Positions 35,994 to 44,611 of a DNA stretch of 64,000 bases are shown piece by piece; within the stretch, counting starts at the first letter, position 1; every line of letters begins with the position of its first letter. The position numbers were made by a program, and so were the translations under genes. The stretch is from positions 372,001-436,000 of the forward strand of contig NZ_JALNMH010000002.1 of NCBI RefSeq assembly GCF_023156535.1, in the 5' to 3' direction. The DNA comes from Pseudomarimonas salicorniae (GTDB taxonomy: Bacteria > Pseudomonadota > Gammaproteobacteria > Xanthomonadales > Xanthomonadaceae). Below the pieces are notes generated by a model. It saw nothing but the letters and a program-made list of their open reading frames with translations, had not been told where the DNA came from and made no database searches.

Positions 35994-35996
35994 CAA

Positions 35997-37199
35997 TTAC
36001 GCCAGCTCGGTCAGAAAGGCGCGGATGCGCTCGATGCCGTCGGCCAGCTGGGCGGTGGGGCAGGTGTAGGAAATGCGCAGCGCATTGGGCTCGCCGAAGG
36101 CCGAGCCGGGCACGCAGGCAACGCCCTTGGCCTCGAGCAGCGCATTGCAGAGGTCGACGTCGTTGTTGATCCGGGTCCCGTTGTGCGACTTGCCGAAAGC
36201 GAAGGAGATGTCCGGAAACACGTAGAAGGCACCCTGCGGCCGCGGGCACTTCAGGCCGGGCACGCTGCCCAGCACCGCCAGCACCTGGTCGCGCTTCTGC
36301 TGGAACTCGAGCGTCCGCTCGCGCGGCACGTCCTGCGGGCCTGACAGCGCGGCCACGGCAGCGGCCGTGGTCACTTCCGGGATGTTGGTGATGTGGTTGG
36401 AGTTCAGCGTCGTATGCGCCTTGGCGACGATCTCGGGACCGGCCATGAAGCCGACGCGCCAGCCGGGCATGCCATAGGTCTTGGACAGCGAGTCGACGAA
36501 GATCACCCGGTCGCGCAGCGAGGGCTCGACATGGACGAAATTGTGGTAACCGATGTCGTCGAAGATCATCGTGTTGTAGATGTCGTCGGTGATGATCCAG
36601 GTCTCGGGGTGCTTGACCAGCACCTTGGCCAGCGCGGCGATCTCCTCGCGGGTGTAGACCATCCCGGTCGGGTTCGACGGGTTGTTGAACAGGAAGACCT
36701 TGGGCTTGTGCTCGGCCAGCGCAGCGTCGAGCTGGGCCGGCAGCAGCTTGTAGTTCTGCTCGGCGGGGCACGGCAAGGTCACCGCCCTGGCATTGCAGAT
36801 GTCGGCGATGTCGACGTAGGTGGTCCAGTACGGCGTCGGGAAGGCGATCACATCGCCCTCGTCGAGCAGGGCCTCGGCCAGGTTGTAGAGAATGTGCTTG
36901 GCGCCGATGCCGGTCGAGCAGTTGGCCCGGGTGTAACCGGTCAGGCCCAGCGCCTCGATGTGTCCGAGGAAGGCGTCGAGCAGGGCGTCGGCGCCGCGGT
37001 TGCTGCCGTACTGACCGGAGTCCTTCTCCAGCGCCTGGCGCGCGGCGGCGTAGACGTGGTCGCCGGGCAGGAAATTGGGCACGCCGATGGAGAAGCTGAT
37101 GATGTCGCGGCCAGCAGCCTTCAGCGCCTTGGCCTTCTCGGCAACGGCCATGATGGCACTGGGCTTGGCACGGCTCATACGGCGGGCTAGCGCGGGCAT
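35997..37199 (-). CDS. class I pyridoxal-phosphate aminotransferase (aspartate aminotransferase type)
   Basis: 400 residues starting MPALARRMSRAKPSAIMAV. PLP enzymes of this class move amino groups between aspartate or alanine and 2-oxo acids. The signatures are SFSIGVPNF, NNPSNPTGMVYTREEI and the PLP lysine in SLSKTYGMPGWRVGF, followed by the C-terminal FGEPNALRISY. The close branch includes AspC and AlaA types; the exact amino acid cannot be chosen from these motifs. Its position before mdh puts two oxaloacetate-linked enzymes together. Confidence 0.92.
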   Translation of the reverse strand: MPALARRMSRAKPSAIMAVAEKAKALKAAGRDIISFSIGVPNFLPGDHVYAAARQALEKDSGQYGSNRGADALLDAFLGHIEALGLTGYTRANCSTGIGAKHILYNLAEALLDEGDVIAFPTPYWTTYVDIADICNARAVTLPCPAEQNYKLLPAQLDAALAEHKPKVFLFNNPSNPTGMVYTREEIAALAKVLVKHPETWIITDDIYNTMIFDDIGYHNFVHVEPSLRDRVIFVDSLSKTYGMPGWRVGFMAGPEIVAKAHTTLNSNHITNIPEVTTAAAVAALSGPQDVPRERTLEFQQKRDQVLAVLGSVPGLKCPRPQGAFYVFPDISFAFGKSHNGTRINNDVDLCNALLEAKGVACVPGSAFGEPNALRISYTCPTAQLADGIERIRAFLTELA

Positions 37200-37238
37200 T
37201 TCGGCTCCATCAGCGGGGGAAAAACAGGCGCGGGAGTT

Positions 37239-37244
37239 TAGCAT
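37239..37244 (+). promoter_or_regulatory. candidate -10 box of the M48-like lipoprotein gene
   Basis: TAGCAT in a TTTAGCATAG context, 36 bases before the proposed CTG start codon at 37280 and between two divergent genes. It has the same form as the TAGCAT at 60576. A -35 box is not clear. Confidence 0.35.
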
Positions 37245-37279
37245 AGGGCCCCTGCCCGCCCCGCTCCGGTAGCCCCCCT

Positions 37280-37801
37280 CTGAAAGTCCTTGCGCTGATC
37301 TTCCTGTGCCTGCTCGGGGGCTGTACCGAGGCCTACCGCAATCGGCCGCCGGCATGGGTGGACCCGGAAGTCGAGGCTTCGCTGCAGCAGCTTCTGTGCC
37401 GCCTCGATGCGGACTGCCGCTGGCTGAAGTTTCGCCTCTACGACACCGAGCTGCCGCTGGCCGAGATCCGCTACGGCTTCGAGATCTGGCTCAGTCGCGG
37501 CATGCTGGCGCGCACCGTGGGCGAGAACGAGCGTGCCTTCCTGCTGGCCCACGAATTGGCCCACCTGCGACTCGGACACCGGCCACCGCGCAATGCAGGC
37601 GAACGTCTGCCGCTGGAGCTGGAGGCCGACGCCTGGGCCGCGGCGCGCCTTGGCGAAACCGGCTTCGACGCGCGTGCCGGGGTCGATCTGCTGCAGCGCC
37701 TGCGTGACGAGTTCGAGAGCCTGAGCCTGAGCCCGGCCCCGCCCCGCGCCACCGATGCGCTGAACGAGTACCGGCAGCGAATCGACTCGCTGCCCCCCTG
37801 A
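37280..37801 (+). CDS. M48-like zinc metallopeptidase lipoprotein, apparently starting with CTG
   Basis: About 173 residues. The frame from CTG 37280 gives LKVLALIFLCLLGGC, a textbook lipoprotein signal with lipobox LLGGC, then TEAYRNRPPAW. An ATG, GTG or TTG in frame is missing between the stop at 37244 and the GTG at 37358; that GTG would remove the whole signal. Zinc site: AHELAH (His91, Glu92, His95) and a downstream ELEADAWAA with the probable third ligand Glu. This is a short minimal metallopeptidase. The peptidase motif is clear; the start codon is inferred. Confidence 0.75.
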   Translation: MKVLALIFLCLLGGCTEAYRNRPPAWVDPEVEASLQQLLCRLDADCRWLKFRLYDTELPLAEIRYGFEIWLSRGMLARTVGENERAFLLAHELAHLRLGHRPPRNAGERLPLELEADAWAAARLGETGFDARAGVDLLQRLRDEFESLSLSPAPPRATDALNEYRQRIDSLPP

Positions 37802-37834
37802 GCGAGCGCTGGCCGCTTGTGGTGGAAGCGGACG

Positions 37835-37879
37835 ATATGTAATGTTCACCGGACACCATGTCTTGTATAGCTTACATAT
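37835..37879 (+). promoter_or_regulatory. promoter and possible operator of the membrane protein/XRE pair
   Basis: An 8-bp inverted repeat ATATGTAA (37835-37842) / TTACATAT (37872-37879) brackets TGTTCA (37843-37848), a 17-base spacer and TATAGC (37866-37871), which look like -35 and -10 boxes. The expected transcription start, about 37878, coincides with the ATG of the membrane gene, so the transcript may be leaderless. The symmetric arms would suit binding by the downstream XRE protein, giving autoregulation. This is inferred. Confidence 0.55.
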
Positions 37880-38489
37880 GACGCAGCTCCTCCTCGTGTT
37901 CGCCAGCGCCCTCGGCTTCGGCGTGGCATTGGCCTCGATCGGCGGGCGCCTGCCGGTTCCGGGCGGCCTGCTGGGGTTGGCAGCCATGCTCCTGGTCGCG
38001 CTGGCCGTACGCCGACGCTGGGGCCTGCTCGAGGAAGCCGCCCCCGGGACCCCGGAGCGCCAGCTGTGGGTCTCGCTGGCCGGGCACGCGGTGGTCTGTG
38101 GTCATCTGCTGACCACGCTCTGGCGCATCGGCCCCGAGCTTGCGCTGCACACGCCGGCCGCCCATGCCATGGGCATCGACAGCTGGACCCTGGTCGCCGG
38201 CGCGGTGCTGGCCTACCTGATCGCCCGCGATCCCGAGCCGCGCAGCGACGAGCGCGACAGCCACTTCGCCCAGCTCGGCATGCAGGCCGGCTATTACACG
38301 CTGGTCGCCCTGCTCATCGCCATGATTCTCGCGCTTGGCTTCGTCCGAGGGGGGTGGATCGGCCAGCTCAGTCATGCCGCCATCGCCCATGGTCTGATCC
38401 TGGTGCTGATGCTCTCGGTCGTCGCCGATGCCCTGGTCCGGCTGCGCTGCTACGCGCTGGATGCCACCGCGGAACGCGCTGAGCGATGA
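37878..38489 (+). CDS. four/five-helix membrane protein paired with an XRE regulator
   Basis: 203 residues with hydrophobic helices near 3-22, 27-45, 66-85, 104-118, 136-155 and 165-185. Polar loops include [18 protein letters not shown] and [21 protein letters not shown]. No enzyme motif is visible. Membrane proteins of this kind (DUF2178-like) next to a small XRE regulator are a recurrent bacterial pair of unknown role. The stop overlaps the XRE start by 4 bases. The ATG has no upstream RBS, in keeping with a leaderless mRNA. Confidence 0.75.
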   Translation: MTQLLLVFASALGFGVALASIGGRLPVPGGLLGLAAMLLVALAVRRRWGLLEEAAPGTPERQLWVSLAGHAVVCGHLLTTLWRIGPELALHTPAAHAMGIDSWTLVAGAVLAYLIARDPEPRSDERDSHFAQLGMQAGYYTLVALLIAMILALGFVRGGWIGQLSHAAIAHGLILVLMLSVVADALVRLRCYALDATAERAER

Positions 38490-38716
38490 GCGGCTCGGCG
38501 GTCGGCAACCACCTGCGCCGCCTGCGCTTCGAGCACGGCGAGCTGTCGCAGGAGGCGCTGGCCCGCCGGGTCGGCGTGACCCGCCAGACCATCATCGCGA
38601 TCGAAGGCGGCCGCTACGCGCCCTCGCTGGAGCTGGCGATGCGCCTGGCCCGCGAGTTCGGACTCGGTGTCGACGAGGTGTTCTTCTGGAACGAGTCGCC
38701 CGACCAGACCGCCTGA
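38486..38716 (+). CDS. small XRE-family transcriptional regulator
   Basis: 76 residues, almost entirely a Cro/CI-type helix-turn-helix: [20 protein letters not shown] and [20 protein letters not shown], then [15 protein letters not shown]. It resembles YgzD-like regulators. The overlap with the membrane protein gene and the palindrome upstream of that gene suggest that it controls its own operon. Ligand unknown. Confidence 0.88.
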   Translation: MSGSAVGNHLRRLRFEHGELSQEALARRVGVTRQTIIAIEGGRYAPSLELAMRLAREFGLGVDEVFFWNESPDQTA

Positions 38717-38797
38717 CCCGTCACTCAGCTCCCCTTTGCGGCGTCATCCGGACGTCGCCGAAGCCCTGCCCTACCCGCCACCATAAGGCCAACAACC

Positions 38798-39739
38798 ATG
38801 CCCGCCACCCGACGTTCCCGCCTGACCACCTGGGCACTGCGCGGCCTGCTCGGCCTCCTGGCCCTGTTCGCCCTGCTGGTCGGCTACAGCCTGTACGTGG
38901 TCTACAGCTTCGACACCGAGACCTTGCCGTCACTGCACGGCGAGGTCGATGCGCAGCTGTATGCACCGGAAGGCCCGCCGCGACCGCTGATCGTCGGCCT
39001 CGGCGGTGCCGAGGGCGGCAACAGCTGGGCAAGCGATCGCTGGATGGCGCAGCGTGATCGCTTCCAGGCGCAGGGCTATGCCTTCCTCTCCCTGGGCTAT
39101 TTCGGCATGCCCGGCACGCCCGAACGGCTGGACCGCATCGCGCTGGACGGCGTGCACGCCGCGATCCAGAGAGCGCAGCAGTCCGCAGCGGTCAGCAAGC
39201 AATGCGTGATTCTTGTTGGCGGATCGAAAGGCGCTGAACTGGCCCTTGCGATGGGCGCCCACTATCCCGACATCGACGCCGTGGTCGCCCTGTCACCGGC
39301 AGACACCGTGTTTCCCGCGCATACCGATGCGATGACCACATCCTCATGGAGCAAGGACGGCCAGCCCCTGCCCTTCGCACCGATGCCGTGGTCGGCGACC
39401 TGGGATTTCCTGCGTGGGGATATCGGCGCCGTGATGCAGCGCATCCTCGATGGCGAGGCGGCGCCAGCGGCACGCATCCCGGTCGAACGCATCAAGGGCC
39501 CGCTGCTGCTGGTCGCAGCCAGCGAGGACGAGATGTGGCCGGCGCTTGGAATGTCGCAGCGCATCGTCGAACGCCTCGACGCGGCAGGTTTCGACCACGC
39601 CCACAGGCTGATCGAGGTGCCCGGCGGTCACGCCGAATCGATCCGGCACTTCGACCGGGTCGAGGCGTTCCTGCGCGAACACGTCGCCACGCTTCCGGAC
39701 TGCGCGCCTCGCCCTCAGCCTTCCGCGATACAGCACTGA
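38798..39739 (+). CDS. membrane-anchored alpha/beta hydrolase (BAAT C-terminal type)
   Basis: 313 residues. A basic N-terminus and one membrane helix (about 12-33) anchor the enzyme outside the cytoplasm. The hydrolase domain has PLIVGLGGAEGGNSW, YFGMPGTPERLDRIALDG and the nucleophile Ser143 in GGSKGAELAL. The acid (SEDEMW region) and a His in PGGHAESI complete a triad. This pattern is that of the acyl-CoA thioesterase/BAAT C-terminal family; what it hydrolyses here is unknown. Confidence 0.85.
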   Translation: MPATRRSRLTTWALRGLLGLLALFALLVGYSLYVVYSFDTETLPSLHGEVDAQLYAPEGPPRPLIVGLGGAEGGNSWASDRWMAQRDRFQAQGYAFLSLGYFGMPGTPERLDRIALDGVHAAIQRAQQSAAVSKQCVILVGGSKGAELALAMGAHYPDIDAVVALSPADTVFPAHTDAMTTSSWSKDGQPLPFAPMPWSATWDFLRGDIGAVMQRILDGEAAPAARIPVERIKGPLLLVAASEDEMWPALGMSQRIVERLDAAGFDHAHRLIEVPGGHAESIRHFDRVEAFLREHVATLPDCAPRPQPSAIQH

Positions 39740-39826
39740 GTGCTTTGCCATGCGCCGGGAGGCGGGAGGCGGGAAAGACGCGGCCCGGTCGCACGGGCGC
39801 CGGGCTGCATCAGGCGAGGGCCCCGA

Positions 39827-40327
39827 TCAGGCCTTGTCGAGCACCTTGTTCCACTCGGCCACGCGGTCGGCCTTGGCGGCGATCGCGGCCTCGGCGTCGC
39901 CGTGAATGGTCAGCGACTTGATCTTGTCACCCTGGCGCACGGCGTCGACCACATCCTGGCCTTCGGTGACGGTGCCGAACACGGTGTGCTTGCCGTCGAG
40001 CCAGGGGCAGGCGACGTGGGTGATGAAGAACTGGCTGCCATTGGTGCCGGGGCCCGCGTTGGCCATCGACAGCACGCCGCGGTTGTGCGAGAGGCCGGTC
40101 TTGACCTCGTCCTCGAAGCGGTAGCCTGGGCCGCCGGTGCCGCTACCCTGCGGGCAGCCGCCCTGGATCATGAAATCGTTGATCACGCGGTGGAAATTGA
40201 GGCCATCGTAGAACCCGCGCTTGGCGAGGTTGACGAAGTTGGCCACGGTCAGCGGCGCCTTGTCGGCGTGCAGGGCAACGCGGATGGTGCCGCGGTCGGT
40301 GTCGAATTCAGCGGTCAGCTCGGACAT
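39827..40327 (-). CDS. ppiB: cyclophilin-type peptidyl-prolyl isomerase
   Basis: 166 residues without signal peptide, so cytoplasmic (PpiB type). It catalyses cis-trans isomerisation of X-Pro bonds in folding proteins. Visible signatures are [57 protein letters not shown] and [11 protein letters not shown], including the catalytic Arg in FHR. The ATG at 40327 gives the standard start [11 protein letters not shown]. Confidence 0.94.
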   Translation of the reverse strand: MSELTAEFDTDRGTIRVALHADKAPLTVANFVNLAKRGFYDGLNFHRVINDFMIQGGCPQGSGTGGPGYRFEDEVKTGLSHNRGVLSMANAGPGTNGSQFFITHVACPWLDGKHTVFGTVTEGQDVVDAVRQGDKIKSLTIHGDAEAAIAAKADRVAEWNKVLDKA

Positions 40328-40402
40328 GGGCTTCTCTGCAGGGCGCCTTCGGGGCGCGGGGGAGCCCCGTATTATCCGGCCTGCGGCAGGCCGCGGCCAG
40401 CA

Positions 40403-42004
40403 TCATCCGCCGCAGCCGCGCTCGGCCTCCCAGTCCTCAAGCCGCCTGCCCAGCGTCCGGCGCAGCGGATCGAGCAACGCTCCGTACCGCTTCCAGCGCC
40501 CGACCGAGCTGCGGTAGAGCGGCTGGCGCACCTGAACCGAACTGGCCGTGGCGACCGGCGCCGCATTGCGATGGAAGTCGAGGCAGGCGGGATGCCAGTC
40601 GAGCCCGCAGTGTTCCAGCAGGCGCCGCGCCTGAGCCTCCAGTTCGTCGACCACGTCCTCGTAGTGCACTTCGAGCCAGGCCGTTCCCAGCGTGGCCCGC
40701 CAATGGCGGCACAGCGCGTCGAAGCCGAGCCAGTAGCGTCCGCAGTCGGCCAGATCGTAGGCATAGTTGTAGTAGCTGAAGCCGGTGGCGAACAGCTGGC
40801 GGTAGTTCGACAGGCAGCTGTCCAGCGGATGCCGGCGCAGGCAGATGATCCGCGCCCGCGGCAGCGCGCGGTGGATGAGCCCGGCATAGAAGACGTTCAG
40901 CGGCATCTTGTCGATGAAGCGCGGCGTCCGGCCGGTGCGCGGGCGGGTGCTGTCGAGAAAGGCCTGCCCGACCCCGGACAGCGGATGCAGCGCGGCCGAG
41001 CGCAACGTATCGGCATCCAGCACATGGCGGCCGGGCGTGGCCACGCAGCGTTTCACCGCCACCGCGAAGTGGGTCAGTTCGCCGGCAGCGAACACCTCCG
41101 GGTGCGAGGACAGGATGCGTTCGACCAGGGTGGTACCGGTGCGCGGCAGCCCGACGATGAAGATCGGCTCCTCACTCGGGCAGGCATCCGCCGCCGGCCG
41201 CGCCGGATCGATGCGCAGGGCGGCCTCGAACATGGCAGCGTCGGCCTCGAAGCGGTAGCCCAGCGCCTCGCGCTTGGCTGCCTTGCCCTGCTCCAGCAGG
41301 GCCAAGGCCTCGGCCGGGCGGCCCTCGCGCTCACGCTGGGCAGCCAGGGCGTGGTGAAGATGCAGGGCGGCATCCGCGTCAAGCCCATCTCGACGCATCT
41401 GCTGGTGGAGGCGGGCCTGATCGACCGCGCCGAGCCCGCCGGCGGCGACCTGGGAAAGCGCGGACCAGGCGCGATGGTCGGCGGGGTCGAGGTCCAGGGC
41501 CTGGCGGTACGCGGACTCGGCACCGGAGAAATCACCCACGAACTGCAGCGCCGAACCCAGGTTGTAGCGATAGCCGGACACTTCCGGCGCCCGCCGGCAG
41601 GCTTCGCGGAAGGGTTCGACCGCCTCGTCCTGGGCGCCGGCGCGGGTCAGCGCCACGCCCAGCGTATCGAAGGTCAGCGCGTCGCGCGGCCCGCAGGCCA
41701 GACCGGCGCGGGCCGCCTCCAGTGCCTCCCGATGCCGCTGCAGCGGCAGCAGGCAGCGTGCGCGCTGTGCGTGGACCTCGGCCTGGGGCGGGCCGGTTGC
41801 GAGCACCCGGTCGAACACCTCTACGGCCTTGGCGAAGTTGTCGTGCTCGGCCGCGATCACGCCGAGCAGGAACAGGGCCTCGGCGCAGCGCGGGTCCTGC
41901 TGCAGCAGCGAGATGCAGGTGGCGTGGCAGCGCTGGAACTCGCGCGCCGCCAGCGCCGCGCGCGCCGCGTCGAGCGCGGCGCGACGGGTTTCGCTAGAGG
42001 TCAA
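40403..42004 (-). CDS. TPR-containing sulfotransferase family protein
   Basis: 533 residues. Tetratricopeptide repeats fill the first ~270 residues (RCAEALFLLGVIAAEHDNFA, GYRYNLGSALQFVGDFSGA). The sulfotransferase domain follows with the PAPS-binding loop EEPIFIVGLPRTGTTLVER and a 3'-phosphate segment (RIICLRRHPLDSCLSNY). It starts with TTG at 42004 and overlaps the TonB-dependent receptor stop by 11 bases. In Xanthomonadales and related groups, TPR-sulfotransferases often sit after receptors; their acceptor is unknown. Confidence 0.88.
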   Translation of the reverse strand: MTSSETRRAALDAARAALAAREFQRCHATCISLLQQDPRCAEALFLLGVIAAEHDNFAKAVEVFDRVLATGPPQAEVHAQRARCLLPLQRHREALEAARAGLACGPRDALTFDTLGVALTRAGAQDEAVEPFREACRRAPEVSGYRYNLGSALQFVGDFSGAESAYRQALDLDPADHRAWSALSQVAAGGLGAVDQARLHQQMRRDGLDADAALHLHHALAAQREREGRPAEALALLEQGKAAKREALGYRFEADAAMFEAALRIDPARPAADACPSEEPIFIVGLPRTGTTLVERILSSHPEVFAAGELTHFAVAVKRCVATPGRHVLDADTLRSAALHPLSGVGQAFLDSTRPRTGRTPRFIDKMPLNVFYAGLIHRALPRARIICLRRHPLDSCLSNYRQLFATGFSYYNYAYDLADCGRYWLGFDALCRHWRATLGTAWLEVHYEDVVDELEAQARRLLEHCGLDWHPACLDFHRNAAPVATASSVQVRQPLYRSSVGRWKRYGALLDPLRRTLGRRLEDWEAERGCGG

Positions 42005-44444
42005 AGTAGTAGACGAAACTAAGCCCCACCTCCCGCGGCCGCAGCACGTCGTGGTAGTAGCGACGCACGGTGACAGGGTCGCCGTTCTCGTCGCTCACCG
42101 TCTGCACGTAGGGCCGACTGCTGCGCGCGCCGGTGCGGGCGAACCTGTCGAGCACGTTCTCGGCATACAGGGTCACCGACCAGTTGTAGCCATCGAGCAC
42201 CAGCGATGCGTTGTGCACGGCAAAGCCCGGGAGCTTCTCGCCATCCGCGCGCCCGCCGGTGCGGGTGAGGATGTTGCCGATGGCCGAGACGCCGTAGTTG
42301 AAGGTCAGGTAGCGATCTCCTTCCAGCTCCATCAGGTAGCTGGCGAACAGGTTGGCCTGCTTCTCGGGCGAGCCTGGCAGGCGGTCGCCGGCGCGGCCGT
42401 CGACGTCGATGCGCGGGCTGAAGCCGGGCGGCGCGATGGTATTGAGCAGACCTGGCGCGTCCTCGGTCAGCTCGGCCCGGGTATAGGCGAAGCTGCCGCG
42501 CAGGCTGAGGAAGTCGGTCAGCAGGGCGTTGAAGTTGACCTCGATGCCCTGCGACTCGGCGCCCTCGCCGTTGCGGGTGATCGGCAGGGCCGCGTTCTCC
42601 GTCGTGCCGGCCAGCTGCGGATCCTCCCAGTCGATGTGGTAGATCGATCCGTTGAGGGTCAGCCGGCGATCGAACAGCTGCGTGCGCAGGCCCATCTCGT
42701 AATTGGTGGTCTTGTCCGGGAAGAACTGGAGCTCGTCCGGCAGCGCGCAGGCGATCTGGTTCGGCGGCAGCGGATCCGGGCAGGGTGCGATGCCGTTCGA
42801 GTTGCCGATCCGGTAGCCCTCGCTGACCGTGAAGTAGCCCAGCACTGCCTCGCTGAACTGGTAGGAGGTGTTGAACTTGAACAGGTTGCCGCTATCCGAC
42901 TGTCCGCCCTGTTCGAAATCGAGGTTGATCTCATCGGGGCCGGCGCCGCCGAACACCGAGTTGAACAGCGGGAAGTCCACCGCGTCCTGGGTATCGAGGT
43001 CGTAGTCGTAGAAACGCGCGCCGACCGTGACCTGCCAGCGATCGGTGAACTCGTAGCCCAGCTCGCCGAAGATCGCCTTCTCCTTGAGGTCGGTGCGGTT
43101 GACCGAGAAATACTCGAGGTTGTCCGGGCGGCCGCCGCCGAGGTACTGGCTGTAGCCCGGGGTGAACTCGCGCGACTGGGCGTCCACCTTCAGCTCGTTG
43201 TAGAAGCCGCCGAGGATCCAGCTCAGCGGGCCCTCGTCGGTGGAGACCAGGCGCAGCTCCTGGTTAAGGGTGCGCTCGTCCTGATCCTCGCGGGTGAAGG
43301 CGGCGAAGGCCGGGAAGGCCTCGTAGCTGTACTCGAGGGTGATCAGCAGGTCGGTCTGGTCGCGCTGGCCGCGCTCGTCATAGGTGCTGTAGCCGGTCGC
43401 CGAGGTGAGCTCGGCAAAACCGAGGTCGGCGGTAATCTCGAGCGCGGTGAGCGCGTTCTCGCGGTCGTTGGGCTCGAGGAAGCGGTGCGCGGACTCGTAG
43501 CGGCCGGTGTTGAAGGCCACCTCGTGGTTGATGGTCCGGGCGCCGACTTCCTGGCTCTGGTAGTAGTGGGTGAGGTTCACGTCCACCGAGTCCACCGGCA
43601 GCCAGCGGAAGCCCAATCGCGTGGTCAGGGTCTGCTGGTCGTCGGCGTCCTTGCGCTGGCGCAGGTTGTCGCTTTCGCGGCCCGGGGCCGGCTCGGGGTC
43701 CGACACGCCCGGCTGGCGCACAAGGAAGTTGTAGTCGATGAAGCCCGGATCATCGAGATAGTTGACGTTGGCGCGCAGGGCGAAGGTCTCGCCGAGCGGG
43801 ATGTTCAGGGTGCTGCCACCCTTGACGCCGATGCCGCCGCTCTTGGACAGGCCGTAGCCCGAGCCGCGAACCTCGACGGTGCTGGCGTTCATTTCCGGGC
43901 GCTTGGGGATGTAGCGGATCGCGCCGCCCAGCGTGCCGGCACCGTACAGCGTGCCCTGCGGGCCGAGCAGCACCTCGACCCGCTCCAGGTCCTCCATGCG
44001 CAGGTCGACGTACAGCGGAATCTCGCCGATGTAGGTGGCCACCGTGCCGCCGCTGCCATTGCCCAGCGCCTCGGAGGCGGCGACCGGGTCGGCATTCAGG
44101 CCGCGGACGATGATCTGGTTCGACGCGCGTGCGCCCTGGTCTAGCACGAACAGGCCCGGCACCACGCGGCCCAGCTCGGCGAGGCTGCCAACGCCCTGCT
44201 GGCGCAGGTTCTCGCCGTCGATGGCGGAAATGTTCAGCGGCACTTCCTGCGCGCTCTTGGCGCGGCGGGTGGCGGTGACCACCAGCGCCTCCAGCTCCTT
44301 GGCCTTGCGCTCCTCGGCGCCGGGCCCGGCGGGCTCCTCGGCAAGCGCCGGCGCGGACAGGCCGGCGCCGAGCAGCAGCGCCGAGATCGCTGCGGCGAGC
44401 TGCGAACGGCGTGGCACCCCACGCCGGATGGTGGACCTGTTCAT
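41994..44444 (-). CDS. TonB-dependent outer-membrane receptor
   Basis: 816 residues from ATG 44444 (MNRSTIRRG). Signal peptide ends around ALA-EEPAG. The plug domain (about 45-170) has LEALVVTATRRAKSAQEVPL (TonB-box area), VVPGLFVLDQGARASNQIIV and GPQGTLYGAGTLGGAIRYI. The beta-barrel runs to the C-terminal aromatic ending VGLSFVYYFDL. This resembles receptors of unknown siderophore, sugar or vitamin substrates. Upstream of the ATG there is a GGGGGTAG ribosome-binding-like stretch. It is transcribed with the sulfotransferase. Confidence 0.92.
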   Translation of the reverse strand: MNRSTIRRGVPRRSQLAAAISALLLGAGLSAPALAEEPAGPGAEERKAKELEALVVTATRRAKSAQEVPLNISAIDGENLRQQGVGSLAELGRVVPGLFVLDQGARASNQIIVRGLNADPVAASEALGNGSGGTVATYIGEIPLYVDLRMEDLERVEVLLGPQGTLYGAGTLGGAIRYIPKRPEMNASTVEVRGSGYGLSKSGGIGVKGGSTLNIPLGETFALRANVNYLDDPGFIDYNFLVRQPGVSDPEPAPGRESDNLRQRKDADDQQTLTTRLGFRWLPVDSVDVNLTHYYQSQEVGARTINHEVAFNTGRYESAHRFLEPNDRENALTALEITADLGFAELTSATGYSTYDERGQRDQTDLLITLEYSYEAFPAFAAFTREDQDERTLNQELRLVSTDEGPLSWILGGFYNELKVDAQSREFTPGYSQYLGGGRPDNLEYFSVNRTDLKEKAIFGELGYEFTDRWQVTVGARFYDYDLDTQDAVDFPLFNSVFGGAGPDEINLDFEQGGQSDSGNLFKFNTSYQFSEAVLGYFTVSEGYRIGNSNGIAPCPDPLPPNQIACALPDELQFFPDKTTNYEMGLRTQLFDRRLTLNGSIYHIDWEDPQLAGTTENAALPITRNGEGAESQGIEVNFNALLTDFLSLRGSFAYTRAELTEDAPGLLNTIAPPGFSPRIDVDGRAGDRLPGSPEKQANLFASYLMELEGDRYLTFNYGVSAIGNILTRTGGRADGEKLPGFAVHNASLVLDGYNWSVTLYAENVLDRFARTGARSSRPYVQTVSDENGDPVTVRRYYHDVLRPREVGLSFVYYFDL

Positions 44445-44576
44445 GCTACCCCCGGGATGTCTGGACTGGTTGATCGTCGCCGGGGAAGGCCCTCCCGCGT
44501 CCCGCGGCCGGAGCAGTCTCTCCGTCCCCCGCCCGGCCCGCAACCAGGAAATTGCCCCCGGCTGGCGCAGGCTGGC

Positions 44577-44582
44577 TACACT
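44577..44582 (+). promoter_or_regulatory. candidate -10 box of the 44612 gene
   Basis: TACACT lies 30 bases before GTG 44612. A TTGCCC (44552-44557) 19 bases upstream may be the -35. This is the gap shared with the divergent TonB-dependent receptor gene. Confidence 0.4.
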
Positions 44583-44611
44583 CGCGTGCATTCCCCCGGC
44601 AGCCGATCACC

